64,000 nt of DNA from Puccinellia tenuiflora (lineage: Eukaryota > Streptophyta > Magnoliopsida > Poales > Poaceae). Positions 21,028 through 32,454 of the stretch are shown here, one piece after another (within the stretch, counting starts at the first letter, position 1; every line of letters begins with the position of its first letter). The notes under the pieces are model-generated. The model saw only the letters and a program-made list of their open reading frames with translations, was not told the DNA's origin and did not search any database. The DNA is taken from contig QRDG01002509.1 in assembly GCA_012064385.1 (NCBI GenBank), forward strand, positions 1-64,000, written 5' to 3'. The position numbers were made by a program, and so were the translations under genes.

Positions 21028-22579
21028 TGATACGTGTCAAGCATATCAATAATTTTTGGTTGTTCCATGCTTATTTTATATCAATGTCACATGTTTGTAC
21101 TATCTTATTATATCATTTTGAGACATTTTATTGGACTAACCTATTGAGAAGATGCGCAGTGCCAGTTCCCTATTTTTTGTCCTGTTTTTGCTGCAGAAAG
21201 TTACTTCTGTAAATATTCTCGGAATTGGACGAAAATTTACGAGGATTTTTTATTGAAGAAATGAAGACCGGAGCCAGAAGGGCGACCCTGAGGGCTTCCC
21301 ACAACCCAGGGGCGGGGGAACTGGCCGCGGCCCAGGGCCCACTCGTGGCTAGGGGTTTGCCCCTAGCCCTCGGGCATCGCCTCGACCCCCTCCGATGCTT
21401 ATAAATTAAGTCATGACCTAAAACTCACGACCCCCGAAGGATTTTCCCAGAAACTCAACAGAGCTCCGCCGCCATCACTGACAAGTTTCGGGGGACAGAT
21501 TGTTCCTGTTCCGGCAGCCTGCCGGGACAAGGATTGACCTCCGGAAGCCATCTCCATCGACAGCTCTGCTTCCCGCGATGAGGAGGGAGTAGTACATCAT
21601 TGGTACTGAGGCTTGTACAAGTATCTATGTGATTATCTCTCTCTCCCATGATGTGATCTTCGTTGTGATCATGAGCTTTGTTGATATAGTTGAATACATG
21701 ATTATGTAATGGATATGATGTTGCTCAAGTGGTCTTATCTAGTATAATTGGCGGAGTCACCATTGTGATCACGGTACCACAGTGACAGTGAGGGTTCCAT
21801 GTGTGGCTCTATGCATCAAGATTAGAGGGATCTTCATCATGAGTTTGTTCTTTATTATTGTTGGATTGAATAGATCATGAGGTTTTCTTGATGCTTGTGT
21901 TTAGTATAATCTCCATGGTGCCTCGGTGACAGTGTGGGTGTCGTGGATGTATTAGAAAGAGACTATTCAAGAGATAGGTTGTGGTGTTTGTTAGTACTAT
22001 CTTTGGACGCGGATAGTGACAGCATGAAATGTCCATAGATGTGGAATATGAACTTCAAGGTGTGCTTTTGTAGCCCTATGCAATTCTCATCCTATTTGGT
22101 CCACGAAAGAATGATTTCCGAGTAATGTCTACCTTGCATGTGTTTTTGTGGGAAATATCATGTGTTTAATTATGTTAATGATGTGAGAGTTATTCACTAG
22201 TAAAAGTGTGAAGACTAGGACTTGTTTCCAAGCATTGAATCACCGTTTTAAGTCATTTTTGCCACTTTTTCGCTTGCTGCCATTTTTATTACAGAATTAC
22301 AAAAACACATTTTACCATCCATATCACTTGCATTTTACTATCTCTTCGCCGAACTAGTGCACCTATACAATTAGCCATTGTATTAGGTGTGTTGGGGACA
22401 CAAGAGACTTCTTGTATCTTAATTGCAGGGTTGTTTGAGAGGGATACATTCAACCTACGGCTCCCTGAGTTCGATAAACCTTGGGCTACTCATTTAAGGG
22501 AAATTTGCTGCTGTCCTACAAACCTCTGCGCTTGGAGTCCCAACAAGTCTACAAGAATATAAGCGTGTAGTAGACATCA
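21028..22579 (+). repeat. 5' LTR
   Basis: 1552 bp, TG...CA borders, with TSD GTACC on its left. Pairs with 25989-27527. Confidence 0.92.
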
Positions 22580-22589
22580 AATTCTTTTC

Positions 22590-22607
22590 TGGTGCCGTTG
22601 CTGGGGA
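22590..22607 (+). other. Primer-binding site
   Basis: TGGTGCCGTTGCTGGGGA lies 10 bp after the 5' LTR and is close to the tRNA-Asp-type primer-binding site of Athila-lineage Gypsy elements (known). Confidence 0.7.
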
Positions 22608-22774
22608 GGTGAGTGCTTGAAGGTATCTTCTTTAGATCTTGCAATTAAATATTTTTGTTTCTTGTTTCTATTCACTAGTTCGGTTTAATGGAAAACAACA
22701 AAAAAATGTGAGAGCTTTATAAACTCTATCTTGAAATTGGTCATGATGCTTTTGAAGAGAAAATTTAAAAACCC

Positions 22775-23394
22775 GTGGAAAGTTATTTGCATAATAATCA
22801 TGCTAGTAGCAATGTTATTAGTATGATTTCTTTGAATGCCATTATTGCTAATGCTATGGAAAATTGCAAGCTTGGTGATGCCGGTTTTGATGAACATGAT
22901 CTCTTTAGTCTCCCAAGCTTGAAGGAGGAAATTTGCTTTGATGATACTATGTCTCCTATATATGATGATTATAATAATGAATGTGATCTTTTAGTCCACC
23001 TACTATTGAGGATAAAATTTCTTATGATTATGATATGCCTCCTATTTATGATGATTACAATGATGGATATGATAGTTTTACTCCGACTATTACTAATGAG
23101 AAGGATTTTGCTTATGTGGAGAGTAATAATACTTTTATGCATGTGGATCATGATAAGAATGCTTTATGTGATACTTATATTGTGGATTTTATTCATGATG
23201 CTACTGAAAGTTATTATGAGAGAGGAAAACATGTCTTTAAATATATCAACAATATTATGTTTCCTCTCTTTATGTTGAAGGTTATAATGTTACACTTGCT
23301 TTGCCTTCTTATGGTTGCTACTTTATGCTACAATGATTTATTTGCTTATAAGATCCCTATGCATAGGAAGTGGGTTAGACTTAAATGTGTTTGA
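22775..23394 (+). pseudogene. Internal acidic ORF of the LTR element, broken
   Basis: An open frame starting MESYLHNNHASSNVISMISL continues to MENCKLGDAGFDEHDLFSLP and repeated MPPIYDDYND(G/E)-type segments. The same acidic repeats carry on in a second frame from 23035 (MPPIYDDYNDGYDSFTPTIT), so there is at least one frameshift near 23000. The protein has no zinc knuckle or enzymatic motif. It occupies the gag position, and similar acidic reading frames sit there in non-autonomous Triticeae elements (recollection). Its role is unknown. Confidence 0.45.
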
Positions 23395-24102
23395 TATTTT
23401 GTTGTTGATGCTCTCGTTTGCTTCAACTCTTATTCTTACGAGAGCATCATTTAAATTAATAAGCCTAGCTAAAAGGCATTAAAGAAAAGCGCTTTTGGGA
23501 GGCAACCCACTTTTATTTCAGTTTGTTTTTACTTTCATGAGTCATGGAGTTGTTGATTTTGTAGCAACTTCATTGTATTTTTTTCTTTAGGTTTTTTGTG
23601 CCAAGAATTAGCCTCTAATACATAGAAACTGCGAGGTGTTGACTTGATGTCCAGAAACAGACTCTAAGCTCCTGGTACAGAAAATCTCGAAAAATCCCAG
23701 AACGTGATCTTTTTCTCGAAATTTTGACAGTAAGCCTGATACTTTTATCTATCTTTTATTAGTTTAAGTTTTCTTATTTAAGCTACGTAAGTGCCTCTGA
23801 AAATTCTATCTTTACAGACTGTCCAGTTTTGACAGATTCTGCCTTTATTTGTATTTGACTCTTTTATTAACGTCATTTGTGGTACTTTTTGCAAGGAGTG
23901 CCATTTTGAGGCTCACTAAACATTAGCTAATGCTAAATAAAATTTGTGCAATATGTCTTGGTGGAACCCAAGTGGATTTTATTTTATGAGTACCAACCCC
24001 TCTAATCAGTTTATGAAAAGTTTTGTCTGAAGGAATTAAGTTTTTAAGTTCCAGGTGAGAGGATGATGAAAGAAGTTGAATAATGGACAAAAGAATAATC
24101 TT

Positions 24103-24180
24103 GGGGATGCCCCCATGGCATCCCCCTGGACATTCAAGAAGACTCAAGCGTCTAAGATTGGGGATGCCCAAGGCATCCCC
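24103..24180. repeat. Twin GGGGATGCC palindromes in the LTR element
   Basis: GGGGATGCC and GGCATCCCC form two consecutive hairpins (24103-24125 and 24160-24180) about 35 bp apart. The same GGGGATGC word recurs just before the 3' LTR (25981-25988). Loops are short (5 and 3 nt). The function is not known; the position is between the ORF and the 3' end. Confidence 0.75.
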
Positions 24181-25988
24181 TCCTCTCCATCGACAATCAT
24201 CAGGTCATCTCCGTTGAAACTAAGTTTTTATCACTTTGTATATTATGTGCTATTCTTGGAGCGTCTTTTTGTTTAAGTTTGTTTTGTTTTGTTTGCTGGT
24301 CATTACAATGTTTGATCATATCATTCTTGTTTGGGAGAGAGACACGCTCCACTTTTTCATTAGAATACTTTTGTGCTTCACTTATATCTTGTTGAGTATT
24401 CTTAGCTACTGTTTGTTTGCTAGTAAGCTCTCGCTTTTAGTTTTTATCTTGGTTAGAGCTGCTAGTTGTTTATGTTTAACTCTCTTGTGCTGCACTTATA
24501 TTTGGTTAGAGAGTTGTTTATGGTTGCTTGTTTGATTTGTTGGAATGGTAAAATGCCGTGCATGTGGTAGTGGTATGATGAAAAGGTTGCATAGTCCTGT
24601 AGATCTTCATGTTTGAATAACTTGAAACTTGCCAATTGTTTTTGAGATGTTAAGTGAATTAATGTTTAAACTTACTGGTTATTCAAGTTAAGGCTCATTA
24701 GTGAAGAACTACCGTTAAAGCTTGAATTTATAAAGTTTTTGCATACTTGTAAGTTCGATAGTCAAATATTTTCATCAAATGAAAGTTTGGTTAACAAGGG
24801 AGACAGTGTAGAGTTTTTGTGGTTATGCTTAATGAATGTTCTATGGTCATTTTTGTTCCGGTTGCTGGTGCTTGTTTTCTTTAATATCTTTGCTAGCCAA
24901 AAACTCTGTACTGAGCGGGAATGCTGCTCGTGCATCCAAACTCCTTGAGCCAAATATCTTTCCAACAGTGTCCACCATAACTAGATATACATGGTATTTC
25001 GTGCCATTCCAAGTAAATTTGTCATGTGCTACCTTTAAAACTTCAAAATACTCCAATTTGTGCCTATGTTTTTAAGCTCATGAGGAAGTAGTGAGGAAGT
25101 TTTGTTATATCCTATGTCGAACAAGGTCATTTCCCCCTTTTCACCTGGTGAGGATGGATTACATGCTCACTTAAATTTGACGAGAGTTGGCAAGGGTTCC
25201 CAGCCCACAAAATATAAATTCAACATCATTAATATCTCCTTCACACAATGAATGTGAAAAATCGGTCAAACATTGGCTAGTGATAAACAAAGGAGAAAGA
25301 GGAATGTACTCGTTTCTCTATGGGAGCCACTCTCACAAGTCTAAAAGCCTTGCTTTGTACGGGGGACTAACGGATTTCTTTGCTGTGGATTCGTTGACGA
25401 AAGCATGCATATCTCAAAATTGTTTTACTTCTATTTAATAAAAAAATAAAAAGCTCTAGCACATGATTAATCCCTGTTTCCCTCTGCGAAGGGCCTTTCT
25501 TTTACTTTATGTTGAGTCAGTTTTCCTATTCTTTCTATCTACTCAAATCAAGCTTGCAACTCTGACTCTGGGTGCAGTTGATTATATTGCATCTTTATGC
25601 TTAATCATGATTGTTTATGTTGACTTTATCTATAAGTTAAGCATGTTGAAAGTTGAAGCAATGCTGAAACTTGCATCTTCCTTTGTGTTGACTTCAAACA
25701 CTTTTGACAAGAAGATATTACCTTGAAGACTTTCATGTTATGATTAATCTTTATGCTTTCATGTCTCCAAAGTATTATTCATGAAAAGTTTTGCTTGAAT
25801 GATGCAACTTGTTTACTCATTGTTTGCTTGATTATCAAATATAGACAATTGTTTTGGATCAGTTTATTCATATCATAAGCTTTAAATTGCTATTTGATCA
25901 AGGTTATGCTAGTAGCATGTCTTATCAAAAATTATTTTGTTTATCACTTACCTACTCAAGAACGAGTAGGAGTTAAGCTTGGGGATGC

Positions 25989-27527
25989 TGATACGTGTCA
26001 AACGTATCAATAATTTTTGGTTGTTCCATGCTTATTTTATATCAATGTCACATGTTTATACTATCTTATTATATAATTTTGAGGCATTTTATTGGACTAA
26101 CCTATTGACAAGATGCCCAGTGCCAGTTCCCTGTTTTTGTCCTGTTTTTGTTGCAGAAAGTTACTTCTGTAAATATTCTCGAAATTGGACGAAAATTTAC
26201 GGGGATTTTTATTGAAGAAATGAAGACCGGAGCCAGAAGGGTGACCCTGGGGGCTGCCCACAGCCCAGGGGTGGGTGCTGAGCGCGGCCCAGGGCCCACC
26301 CATGGCCAGGGGTCGCCCCTAGCCCTCGGGCATCGCCTCGACCCCTTCAGACGCTTATAAATTAAGTCATGACCTAAAACTCATGACCCCCGAAGGATTT
26401 TCCTAGATACGCAACAGAGCTCCGCCGCCATCGCCGACAAGTTTCGGGGGACAAATTGTTCCTGTTCCGGCACCCTAACGGGACGTGGATCGACCTCTAG
26501 AAGACATCTCCATCGACACCGCTGCTTCCCGCAATGAGGAGGGAGTAGTCCCTCATCGGGGTTGAGGCTTGTACAAGTAGCTATGTGGTTCTCTCTCTCC
26601 CATGATGTGATCTTCGTTGTGATCATGAGCTTTGTTGATATAGTTGAATACATGATTATGTAATGGATATGATGTTGCTCAAGTGGTCTTATCTAGTATA
26701 ATTTGTGGAGTCACCGTTGTGATCACGGTACCACGGTGACAGTGAGGGTTCCATATGTGGCTCTATGCTTCAAGATTAGAGGGATCTTCATCATGAGTTT
26801 GTTCTTTATTATTGTCGGGTTGAATATGAGGTTTCTTGATGCTTGTGTTTAGTATAATCTCCATGGTGCTTCGGTGACAGTGTGGGTGCCGTGGATATAT
26901 TAGATAGAGACTATTCAAGAGATAGGTTGTGGTGTTTGTTAGTACTATCTTTGAATGCGGATAGTGACAGCATGAAGTGTCCATAGATGTGGAATACGAA
27001 CTTCAAGGTGTGCTTTTGTAGCCCTACACAATTCTCATCCTATTTGGTCCACGAAAGAATGATCTCCGAGTAATGTCTACCTTGCATGTGTTTTTGTGGG
27101 AAATATCATGTGTTTAATTATGTTAATGATGTGAGAGTTAGTCACTAGTGAATGTGTGAAGCCTAGGCCTTGTTTCCAAGCATTGAATCACCGTTTTAAG
27201 TCACTTTTGCCACTTGTTCGCTTGCTGCCATTTTTATTACAGAATTACAAAATCATCTTTTACCATCCATATCACTTGCATTTTACTATCTCTTCGCCGA
27301 ACTAGTGCACCTATACAATTAGCCATTGTATTAGGTGTGTTGGGGACACAAGAGACTTCTTGTATCTTAATTGCAGGGTTGTTTGAGAGGGATACATTCA
27401 ACCTACGCCTCCCTGAGTTCGATAAACCTTGGGTTACTCACTTAAGGGAAATTTGCTGTTGTCCTACAAACCTCTGCGCTTGCATGCCCAACAAGTCTAC
27501 AAGAATAGAAGCGTGTAGTAGACATCA
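25989..27527 (+). repeat. 3' LTR
   Basis: 1539 bp, begins TGATACGTG, ends TAGACATCA, followed by TSD GTACC (27528-27532). Confidence 0.92.
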
Positions 27528-27532
27528 GTACC

Positions 27533-27971
27533 ACCTTCTGATACTAATGCCACGATGACTGCAGATATTTTGCATGGAAAATGCCAAGAAAATACGATTA
27601 AAAGGCATGCTGCACATGCTAAGTTTCAGTGACTGGCAGAGAAATATGGAGGTCATTTTTTCCAGAACACGCATAACAGTTGCGTTCATTTCCATTAAGA
27701 TGGAAAAAAGAGTGTGTACAAGAGATCAACAAGAAAATGAAAAAAAGCCTTTACGAATGCCAAGGTCTAAAGACAGCTAAGTGATCCCTCTAGCAGTCCC
27801 GACCGACCGAGCTAGTTTGATCATCTGCCATTCCTCAAGTATCTTCGTGACCACTACTTGCGAATCTGCAAAAAATGGCCATGTGAATAGATTTTCTTTC
27901 CAAAACAACAAAAATCTCATAATTAACAATGCAAGGTATGAGGTCTCCATGTTCTCCTTTCATGCATCCCG
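27533..27971. other. Sequence between LTR element and second retroposon
   Basis: No intact gene. Its second half is paralogous to 16200-16380. Short open frames (27574-27780) have no recognisable motif. Confidence 0.5.
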
Positions 27972-29060
27972 AATGGAGCACGTAAGGGAGGGGTCTCATT
28001 CCCCCCCCCCCCAACTTTTCTCTCTCCTCCCCTTATCCTTGAGAGCTCCCTGGTCGCTTTCAGCTCCTCCCGCCGTCTTCTCCAGCAGCTCTGCCGTCTG
28101 GAGTGGATGTCGGGGAGGAGGCTGGCCTCCTCTGTACAGAAGATGCTCTAGGTTTTGTTTTAGGTGTTTTTCCTTCGTAGCGAATAGGAGTAGGTCATCA
28201 GGTCTATCCGCCCAGATCTGGCATAGCTCGAGCTTCTTCTCCTGTGCTTTACTCCAGTGTATGGAGCAACAGGGTAGGAGGAACGCAAGGATCTCCTCGA
28301 ATAAGGGCTGCTGGAGCTGGTTCGATCTGCTGCCATGGCGCGGCGGTGGGCTGCTGTTTCGGTGCTTCTTCGTTCTGCTCCCGAGGTGGGAGGCAAGAAT
28401 TGAAGCACATGAAGCGAGCTCCCTCTTCAAGCGTCCTCTCTCTCTGACCTGCAAGCTCCTAGGGCATATCTTCCTCTTGGACGGCCGAGGTGGTGGGGGA
28501 GAGGTTGGATCCTGCATTTGGGAAAGCAGATGCTACTGGGGAGGGCAGGATTTGATGCTGCCTTGGCTCATGCCTTCCTCTGCTTCAACTCGCAATGGTC
28601 GCGAGAGGAGCGTGAGGTTGGCGGGATCTGGTGGTATCGTTTGTGAAGCTTCTAATGTGAATGTTCCCAAGCGGCAGTGAGATGCGCCATCGCTATCCTT
28701 AGCCAAGGGGGCTGCTCCGCGCCCAAGAGTGCTTCTCTCCGGGTGTTCTACTTCTTCCATTTCAGAGGATCATCATCGGCTTCGGCACGACGTCCACCAT
28801 CGACTGCTCACCAAGTGGTTCGTCCCCGATGGTGAGTTCGGTGGCCGTGGCTTCGAGGCCTGCTTCAACGACGGTGGAGAGTGGCTTGATTGCTTTTCCT
28901 TTTTTCTCTGTGAAGTCCCTTATGTAAACTGAAGGACTTGGTTGTATTTTTACTCTTTTCTGTAGTCCTCTTTGCAACTGTACCCCACCGATTTTAATGA
29001 AGCTTTGGGGTCTTTGACCCCGTAGCCCGTTCAAAATAAAAATAAAAATGGAGCACGTAA
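27972..29060 (+). mobile_element. Second polyA retroposon with target-site duplication
   Basis: The direct repeat AATGGAGCACGTAA occurs at 27972-27985 and 29047-29060. The insert (about 27986-29046) ends in an A-rich tail (CAAAATAAAAATAAA) right before the second copy. The 3' part TTTAATGAAGCTTTGGGGTC resembles a processed transcript end. The 5' part is GC-rich with an open frame (27781-28680 spans the insertion junction, so its start is not part of the element). It shares a CTCCCGAGGTGGG block with the first retroposon (16898-16910). No reverse transcriptase was seen. Class: LINE-mobilised, non-autonomous. Confidence 0.65.
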
Positions 29061-29758
29061 AAAGCGTGCAGAAGGCCATGTGCGGAGCCTTTTCAGTTTT
29101 CACACCACTTCCTTTTCTTCGATTTCTCTCACCCGTGACTTACCCAAGATTCTTACTCTTTCAACTATGAAAATTAGTTAAGCTCATGGAAGCCATACGA
29201 TCCTATCGAGTGGTAATTTTGATTCAAACTAATTAGACTTTAAGGTCAATCTCTCTGTTTTAATCATTTATTTATCTTGTTTTTGAGGACAATTTTTTAT
29301 CTTATGCATGTTGCTATTTTTAGAGATCTTAATGAGCCCGATGCGTCAATTGGTCCAATGATTGGATGCCGGCTAGGATGCTAAGGAAATAGTCCGGGGA
29401 AGGCCAAAAAGTACGACCATGAGGCCGGCTTGTCATCATGGACCCACTCCCCAAGCCCGTTTACCCTGGCTCTGCCGAGTTTCTGTATGGGTGCCTCTTG
29501 AGGAGGAAGATGCGCCAGTACCCATGCCGGACTAGGCGTCGGGCTTCCTCCGGGTGGGTGCCCCCGCAGGAAGAGGCTCCAGCTTCGCCAGTGCCAACGA
29601 CGACACCAACACAACCACCGTGGTCGTGGTCAGTCGCATCCACATCGACGACGAGTAGGCCTCCGACGACGACCCAAATAGATAAATCTAGGGTTTTATT
29701 TTTAAGTTTATGTTTTATTTTCAGTTTTATTAATGTACTTCTTCTAGCCTTTGTCGAA
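29061..29758. other. Intergenic sequence before the Helitron
   Basis: The first 130 bp continue the region paralogous to 16420-16520. An open frame at 29438-29660 (FLYGCLLRRKMRQYPCRTRR...) has plausible composition and is followed by AT-rich 3'-UTR-like sequence, but I do not recognise the protein and do not call a gene. Confidence 0.4.
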
Positions 29759-30493
29759 TCTATACTATATTTAAAGACGGAACGTTTCGAGGCCCTCGGA
29801 GCGATCAGCTACTGTAGCTAGGTACAGTAAGTACTGTAGCATGCTACAGTACTACAGTATCGCGATCCCGGCCGTCGAACGGCGATCGGACGGCCCACAG
29901 GACGCGTCCGAGACGCTTTTGCAAAAAAGCCCCTCCAGAAAACGAAAATCGAACCCGTAGTCCACGTAAACGCGAGGCGAGGGACCGAATTGAGAATTAC
30001 GAGAAACCGATGGACTTTTCCGCAAAAACGACCGCAAAATTTCCTCCATCCCCTCCATCTCTCCCGCACGGCCCGGAGGTCGCCGCTGGCCGCCGCGCTC
30101 GATGCCGACGCTGCGGTCTTCCCCGCTCAGATCGACAGATGCGGGGGGCTGCGCCGCCGCCGCCTCTCCGTCCTCGCCGCAGATCGGCCGCCGGGACGCC
30201 GCGCGCGCGCCAGAATCGCCACCGCCGCGCCCGCTGCCGACCACCGCGTTTCGACGCCGCCGCGGCCGCTCCGGCGACCCAAAATGGGCGGCGCCGCCGC
30301 CCAGACCCACCCTGCGACCAGCCGCGTCGGACGCGCCCACGCGTGCGTCCCAGAACGCGGTGGCACGCCGCTGGCGAGCTCAACGCCGTCGCGGCCTGCT
30401 CTGCCCGTGTGACGTCAGCACGACGTCACAGAGGCCCCACACGCCATTTTTTTTCCTGTTAAATGCTGCAAATTCAATAGATTTAAACAATAA

Positions 30494-31560
30494 CACTGTG
30501 TTTGGATGTTGCAATTGGGGCTCGGAATTGGCTATTCTGGAATTCGGCCCCGCTTTCCACCGTTTGGTGTTGCTTCGGAATCACAGCTCGGAAAGGAAAG
30601 ACGAATTCCGCGTACCCCTTCGGGCCGTGTTATTTTCGCGAGCATCTTTCCGAGCCTGTGAGCTCGGAAACGCGTGGAATCAGACCGAGCGAGTCCCTCC
30701 CCGAGCCCCGCGTACCGCTTCAACGCGAGACTCTCCAAGCTCGCTCGTCTTCGTCCCGCGAGCACGAGGCGACCAGGAGCGGCGGCGGCTTCTCCGGTGC
30801 ATGCTCCCTCGCCCTCCTCCTCATCCCTGGCCTCCTCCGGCTCCTCTTTCTCTTCCCCGCGTCCTCGGAGGTGGCCTGCGGTGGCCATGGCGGCGGCTCC
30901 GTCTGCCCCCTGCACTCCCTGACCCTAACCCTAGATCGACCTGAGGCCGATGGCGGCGGAACGGGCAGCGGCGGGAGGGGGAAAGGCGGCGGCGGGGGAG
31001 GTGGACGGCGGGTGGAGGCGGACGGTGGCCAGGCCCCTGGCCTTGGCCTCTCCCTGCCCTCTTTCTCCCCATCCCAGGCGGGTTGTCCATGGCGGCGGCT
31101 AACTGGCGGGGATCTCCAGGGCGGTGGCTCACTGGCGGCCTCGGGGGCTCCACGGCGGCGGCTCCATGGCGGCCTCGGGTGGCTCCATGGCGGGAGCTCC
31201 CGGGCGGGCAGCGGGGATTGTCGATGGCGGCAGCTCCCTGCCCTCTTCATCCCCTTTTTCTTTCTCCATTTTCTTTTTTCAATTTACCACACCAGTTTGA
31301 TCATAGTTGTAAATTGCAGTTTCTTGACTCATAGTTATAAAATTTATGTTCCTTGACTCATAGTTCCAAAACTGAACAAAACTTTCAATTCCATGGCCTT
31401 GACATCCAAACATGATTTAGAATTGGGGATTCCAGGCGTAAATTCCATATACATCCAAACAACAGAAATGGAATTGCAGTTCATTTCCTTTCCACCTTGG
31501 ATTTGGAAACTGAAAATCCAATTCAATTCCGAGCCCCAATTGCAACATCCAAACACAGTG
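30494..31560. mobile_element. Harbinger/Tourist-type element with GC-rich cargo, nested in the Helitron
   Basis: Perfect 37-bp terminal inverted repeats (30494-30530 and 31524-31560), starting CACTGTGTTTGGATGTTGCA, are flanked by the 3-bp duplication TAA (30491-30493 and 31561-31563), as expected for PIF/Harbinger. The interior (about 30600-31250) is strongly GC-rich, with many open frames on both strands and GGCGGCGGCTCC-like repeats, unlike the AT-rich ends. No transposase is present. This looks like a fragment-carrying (Pack-type) element; the cargo may be a first exon plus promoter of a host gene (inference). Confidence 0.85.
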
Positions 31561-31588
31561 TAAATATATCAAACTGACCACCAAACAA

Positions 31589-32400
31589 AAAAATACTACT
31601 CATGCCGCACAATAAATATTCAAATTTGAATATTTTGAAATTCTAATTACCTTTCAAAATTTGTCTACTTTATCCAGCGAAAAAAAAAACAGATGTGCTT
31701 CTTCTAAACATTATTTTAAAAAAATCTTCTAATTATGGATTTGATTTAAATTAAATTTAAAAATACTACTCATGCCGCACAATAAAGATTCAAATTTGAT
31801 TATTTTGAAATTCTAATTACCTTTTAAAATTTGTCCACTTCATCCAGCGGAAAAAAAAAACAGATGTGCTTCTTCTAAACATTATTTAAAAAAAACTTCT
31901 AATTACGGATTTGATTTAAATTAAACTTTAAAATCGTATCTTCTAAATATGGATTCGATTTAAATTAAACTTTACAAATTAGAATTTTTAAAAGGTAATT
32001 AGAATCCAAAAAAAATCCAAAATTTCCACACTTTCTAAAAAAAGGATATTTCGAATTTTACCACACGGTCCATATGACTAAATTCCAGATTCGAAAAAAC
32101 CTCAAACATTTCAATGACTTCCAAATTCAAGCATTTCAAACCAAATAAAAAAATACATACGAATAGCTTCCCACTTTCACCAATTTTTTAGAATTCACAC
32201 AAATTGTAATTCAATATGTAAAACAATAAATATATCAAACTAGCCACCATCGCATAAAAAATTTCGCAAATTTCCACACTTTCCAAAAAAAAAGGATATT
32301 TTCAATTTTGAATTTTACCACACGGTCCATATGACTAAATTCCAGATTCGAAAAAACTTCTAAAATTTCAATGGCTTCCAAATTCAAGCATTTGAAAACG
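31589..32400. repeat. AT-rich short tandem duplications in the Helitron
   Basis: Two further direct duplications: one of about 173 bp (ACTACTCATGCCGCACAATAA at about 31592 and 31765), and one of about 248 bp marked by ACCACACGGTCCATATGACT (about 32059 and 32319). No coding potential. Confidence 0.7.
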
Positions 32401-32454
32401 AAAAAAAAAATATACGAATAGCTTCCCATTTTTACCAATTTAAAAAAACACAGT

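Larger units (their letters stand above)
21028..27527 (+). mobile_element. Non-autonomous LTR retrotransposon, structurally complete
   Basis: The two LTRs begin TGATACGTG and end TAGACATCA. Both are flanked by the 5-bp duplication GTACC (21023-21027 and 27528-27532). A primer-binding site TGGTGCCGTTGCTGGGGA (22590-22607) resembles the Athila-type site complementary to tRNA-Asp. A purine-rich tract, AGCTTGGGGATGC, precedes the 3' LTR. The internal region is only about 3.4 kb and shows no protease, reverse transcriptase, RNase H or integrase motif. It must therefore have depended on enzymes from another element. The LTR start and internal words such as CTTGGGGATGCC recall Triticeae Sabrina/WHAM-like Gypsy elements (from memory, tentative). 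I counted seven differences in the first ~135 bp of the two LTRs, so the insertion is not very recent. Confidence 0.92.

Noticed and set aside
27781..28680. 299-codon open frame across the second retroposon
   Set aside because: It crosses the insertion junction at 27985 so its first part is unrelated host sequence; Ser/Arg/Cys-rich text shows no domain.
29997..30944. Many long overlapping open frames on both strands
   Set aside because: They follow from very high GC content with few stop codons; no motif, start context or splice signals favour any frame.
30502..31356. 284-codon open frame in the Harbinger interior
   Set aside because: It starts inside the transposon terminus and is a low-complexity Gly/Arg/Ser frame; better explained as GC-rich cargo than as a gene.
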